This document shows, piece by piece, positions 6,254-7,967 of a stretch of 7,967 bases of DNA (the stretch's first letter is position 1; each line of letters starts with the position of its first letter). The position numbers and the translations under genes are program-made. Where the stretch lies: the NCBI GenBank assembly GCA_903885855.1, contig CAISKG010000491.1:1-7967 (forward strand). Direction: 5' to 3'. The stretch is from an uncultured Planctomycetaceae bacterium (lineage in GTDB: Bacteria; Planctomycetota; Planctomycetia; Pirellulales; UBA1268). A model generated the notes under the pieces. It did no database searches and was not told where the DNA came from. It worked only from the letters and a program-made list of their open reading frames with translations.

Positions 6254-7138
6254 ATGTCACACGATCCCCCCGCCGCCGGCCGTCCTCCCCACGCGGCCCA
6301 CGGAGCCCACGGCACCACCGAATCGACGCGCCCCGAGAAGGGATGGCACTGCAGCCACCTCTTCTACCGCTTCGACCGCACGGCGCTGGCCGGGCTCTCC
6401 CCGGCCACGATCGCGGCCGGCCGCGCCCACGTCGGCGCCGTCCTCGACCCGGCCGCGCCGGGCGCCCCGACGCGTCTGCAGACCTGGATCGTGCCGGGCC
6501 ACAAGGCCGACTTCGCCGTCATGGCCCTCGATCCCGATCCGCTGGTGGTCGACCACCTGCACCAGCGCCTCCTCGCCGGACCGTTGGGCACGGCCCTGGT
6601 GCCGTCGTGGTCGTTCATCGGCCTCACCGAGGTCAGCGAGTACGTGCCCGATGCCGAGCAGTACGGCCGGCGGCTGGTGGAGGAGGGGGAGAGCCCCGAC
6701 AGCGCCACCTACAAGGCCAAGGTGCAGGGGTACGCGGCCCGCGAGGGGGCGATGCGCCGCGCGCGGCTGGAGCCCGATCTCCCCCCCTGGCCCAACGCCT
6801 GCTTCTATCCCATGAACAAGAAGCGCGAGACCGGCGAGAACTGGTTCACCCTCCCCCCCGCCGAGCGCAGCCGGCTGATGGCCGAGCACGGGAGGACCGG
6901 GATGTCGTTCGGCGGCCGCGTCTCGCAGCTGATCACCGTCAGCGTCGGGCTCGACGATTGGGAATGGGGGGTGACGCTGTGGGCGCGGCACCCCGATTTC
7001 CTCAAGGAGATCGTCTACACCATGCGCTTCGACGAGGCGAGCGCGCGGTACGCCGAGTTCGGGCCGTTCTACACCGGGTACGTGGCCGACGCGGCGCGGA
7101 TCCTCGACCACTGCCTCGTCGGCACCGGCGCGGGCTGA
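6254..7138 (+). CDS. hemQ: HemQ, coproheme decarboxylase (chlorite dismutase-like fold)
   Basis: Cytosolic enzyme that oxidatively removes two propionate carboxyls from iron-coproporphyrin III, using peroxide, to give heme b; last step of the coproporphyrin-dependent pathway. The 294-residue product has an N-terminal His/Pro/Gly-rich extension (1-28), then the family fold starting at GWHCSHLFYRFDR. Landmarks: YPMNKKR at 185-191 with the catalytic tyrosine Tyr185, LMAEHG at 208-213 with proximal heme ligand His212, and distal Gln225 in GRVSQL. The intervals Tyr-27-His and His-13-Gln equal those of Listeria HemQ (Tyr147, His174, Gln187). GLDDWEWGVTLWA (232-244) and MRFDEASARYAEFGPFY (257-273) are family hallmarks. 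Gln instead of the distal Arg argues against a true chlorite dismutase. ATG at 6254 has no Shine-Dalgarno but is the only in-frame ATG between the promoter and the domain. No other heme gene is in the window. Confidence 0.95.
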   Translation: MSHDPPAAGRPPHAAHGAHGTTESTRPEKGWHCSHLFYRFDRTALAGLSPATIAAGRAHVGAVLDPAAPGAPTRLQTWIVPGHKADFAVMALDPDPLVVDHLHQRLLAGPLGTALVPSWSFIGLTEVSEYVPDAEQYGRRLVEEGESPDSATYKAKVQGYAAREGAMRRARLEPDLPPWPNACFYPMNKKRETGENWFTLPPAERSRLMAEHGRTGMSFGGRVSQLITVSVGLDDWEWGVTLWARHPDFLKEIVYTMRFDEASARYAEFGPFYTGYVADAARILDHCLVGTGAG

Positions 7139-7153
7139 CCGGCCGCGCGCCGC

Positions 7154-7967
7154 TCAGGGCACCGCTTCGGGGCCGTCGTCGATCGCGCCGAGAACCATCT
7201 CCACCGGCGTGCCCCGCGGCGGCACGCGTCCCTCGAAGACCTCGAACAACAGGGCTTCGTTCGACTGGGAGCTCTCGATCGGCAGGTCGAGCATGGCGGT
7301 GGGGAAGTTGGAGACGCACACCAGGTCGCCGCCGTCGGCCTGGTAGTACTCGCGGCCGTCGGCCGGGTCCTTCCAGAACACGCTCCCCGCGAAGACCCAG
7401 TCCGTCTCGAGCGCGGCGCCGCTGCGGGTGTCGCGGATCCACGACCGGGCGTCGGCCTCGCGGGGGTGCCCCTCGGCGTCGGTCCAGCGCATCCTGACGC
7501 GGATCCGCGGGCCGGAGGCCGGGGCGTACTCGGGATCGAACGAGACCGGCTTGCCCGGCTCGAGCCCGATGGCCAGCAGGGCGGCATGGACGAGGCTGGC
7601 GCTGGAGTTCACCGCCACGACCGACTCGTGTTCCTTGGTCTCCTTGGGGCAGGCGAAGAACTCGAGCACGCCCCGGTCGAGCGCCACCCGGCCCCCCACG
7701 ACGACGCGCTTGGCGGCCAGATCGATCCACACCTCCTCCCGCGGGGAGAGCCGACGCAGATCGGGGTGGGGATCGGGGGCGTCGGGCTCGGCCGTCGCCT
7801 CCGGAGTGTGGTCGGCCTTCGCCTCCCGAGTGTGGTCGGCCGTCGCCTCCCGAGTATGGTCGGCCGTCGCCTCCGGGGGCTCGTCGGCGACGCTCCGGCC
7901 GGCCGGGAGCGCCGCGACGAGCGCTCCAGCGACCACGATCGCGCGTCCGAAAGTCGGCCGGAAGGAC
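7154..7967 (-). CDS. Secreted YdjY-domain protein (5' end cut by window edge)
   Basis: The frame is open from the right edge to the stop at 7154-7156. A GTG at 7936 could serve as a start (260 residues), but it falls inside a signal peptide core: upstream codons read SFRPTFGRAI and continue VVAGALVAALPAGRSVA, so the true start is probably beyond the window. After the signal peptide comes an imperfect 8-residue tandem repeat, then the domain. Numbered from the GTG: VWIDLAAKRVVVGGRVALDRG at 69-89 (the last two residues closing the strand), FACPKETKEHESVV at 94-107, WVFAGSVFW at 180-188 and CVSNFPTAMLDLP at 207-219. These match the YdjY-like domain found in many secreted planctomycete proteins; its biochemical role is not established. 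Two cysteines (96, 207) might pair outside the cytoplasm. The gene is convergent with hemQ, 15 nt apart, with no obvious functional link. Confidence 0.82.
   Translation of the reverse strand, partial: SFRPTFGRAIVVAGALVAALPAGRSVADEPPEATADHTREATADHTREAKADHTPEATAEPDAPDPHPDLRRLSPREEVWIDLAAKRVVVGGRVALDRGVLEFFACPKETKEHESVVAVNSSASLVHAALLAIGLEPGKPVSFDPEYAPASGPRIRVRMRWTDAEGHPREADARSWIRDTRSGAALETDWVFAGSVFWKDPADGREYYQADGGDLVCVSNFPTAMLDLPIESSQSNEALLFEVFEGRVPPRGTPVEMVLGAIDDGPEAVP
7788..7885 (-). repeat. 24-bp in-frame tandem repeat in the YdjY protein linker
   Basis: Three full units of 24 bp (7801-7824, 7825-7848, 7849-7872) differ from each other at only one to three positions, with partial copies on both sides (7788-7800 and 7873-7885). 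Each unit encodes 8 residues of the type EATADHTR. The period is a multiple of three, so copy-number change would keep the frame. It lies between the signal peptide and the folded domain, as expected for a flexible spacer. Confidence 0.8.

Noticed and set aside
6055..6318. N-terminal extension of the WXG100 protein to 178 residues
   Set aside because: The extra residues are Gly/Ala/Pro-rich, cross the promoter region and overlap hemQ; the 90-residue form has a ribosome binding site and the family length.
6254..7138. Chlorite dismutase as the function of the heme protein
   Set aside because: True chlorite dismutases have a distal Arg where this protein has Gln225, and it keeps the HemQ catalytic tyrosine at the expected spacing.
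7128..7148. Possible hairpin terminator between the convergent hemQ and YdjY genes
   Set aside because: GCGCGG and CCGCGC can pair (6 bp, 9-nt loop) but there is no T-run on either strand, and such pairings are common by chance at this GC content.
1..7967. tRNA, rRNA, CRISPR arrays, insertion sequences
   Set aside because: No tRNA-like cloverleaf, rRNA stretch, spaced direct repeats or transposase was seen; intergenic gaps are all under 200 nt.

Overview
The window is very GC-rich (by eye about 70%) and densely coded, with strong G/C bias at third codon positions. It most likely comes from a planctomycete (Planctomycetota). The clues are a YdjY-domain secreted protein of a type common in that phylum, a HemQ-type heme enzyme, genes that mostly lack a clear Shine-Dalgarno site, and a WXG100/FtsK cluster in an unusual form. 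The lineage is inferred from gene content; there is no rRNA or other marker.

Left and centre (1-6054, all on the minus strand, read right to left): a five-gene, operon-like run. It starts with a 90-residue WXG100-type protein (6054-5782). Next is a 209-residue soluble coiled-coil protein with five cysteines and a proline-rich tail (5739-5110). A second small helical WXG-like protein of 78 residues (5113-4877) overlaps it by 4 nt. Then comes a 1328-residue FtsK/SpoIIIE-type ATPase (4784-798), followed 20 nt later by a protein with a Sec-type signal peptide that runs off the left edge (777-1). A WXG100 protein beside an FtsK-type ATPase is the minimal signature of type VII (ESX/Ess/Yuk) secretion. 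This version is odd: the ATPase has no visible membrane segment or FHA domain, carries about 400 residues of coiled coil in front, and has three RecA-like folds of which only the middle one keeps Walker A and Walker B. No EccB/D/E, EssA/B or EsaA-like membrane gene and no recognisable LXG/PE/PPE effector is present in the window.

Divergent control region (6055-6253): 199 nt separate the operon from a plus-strand gene. They contain a perfect 9-nt inverted repeat, GTAGACTCC, whose two copies read as a TAGACT -10 element on each strand. Each copy sits about 60 nt upstream of its start codon, suggesting matched divergent promoters or a shared operator.

Right (6254-7138, plus strand): hemQ (coproheme decarboxylase), with the catalytic Tyr, proximal His and distal Gln all at family spacing. 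Convergent with it, 15 nt away on the minus strand, is a secreted YdjY-domain protein (7154 to the right edge). Its N-terminus follows a signal peptide with an imperfect 8-residue tandem repeat. Its start codon probably lies outside the window.

How the genes may work together: the two small WXG-like proteins and the 209-residue protein are probably partners or substrates of the ATPase. The secreted protein at the end of the operon may act on the far side of the membrane. Neither HemQ nor the YdjY protein has an obvious functional link to the ATPase cluster; hemQ shares only the divergent promoter region.
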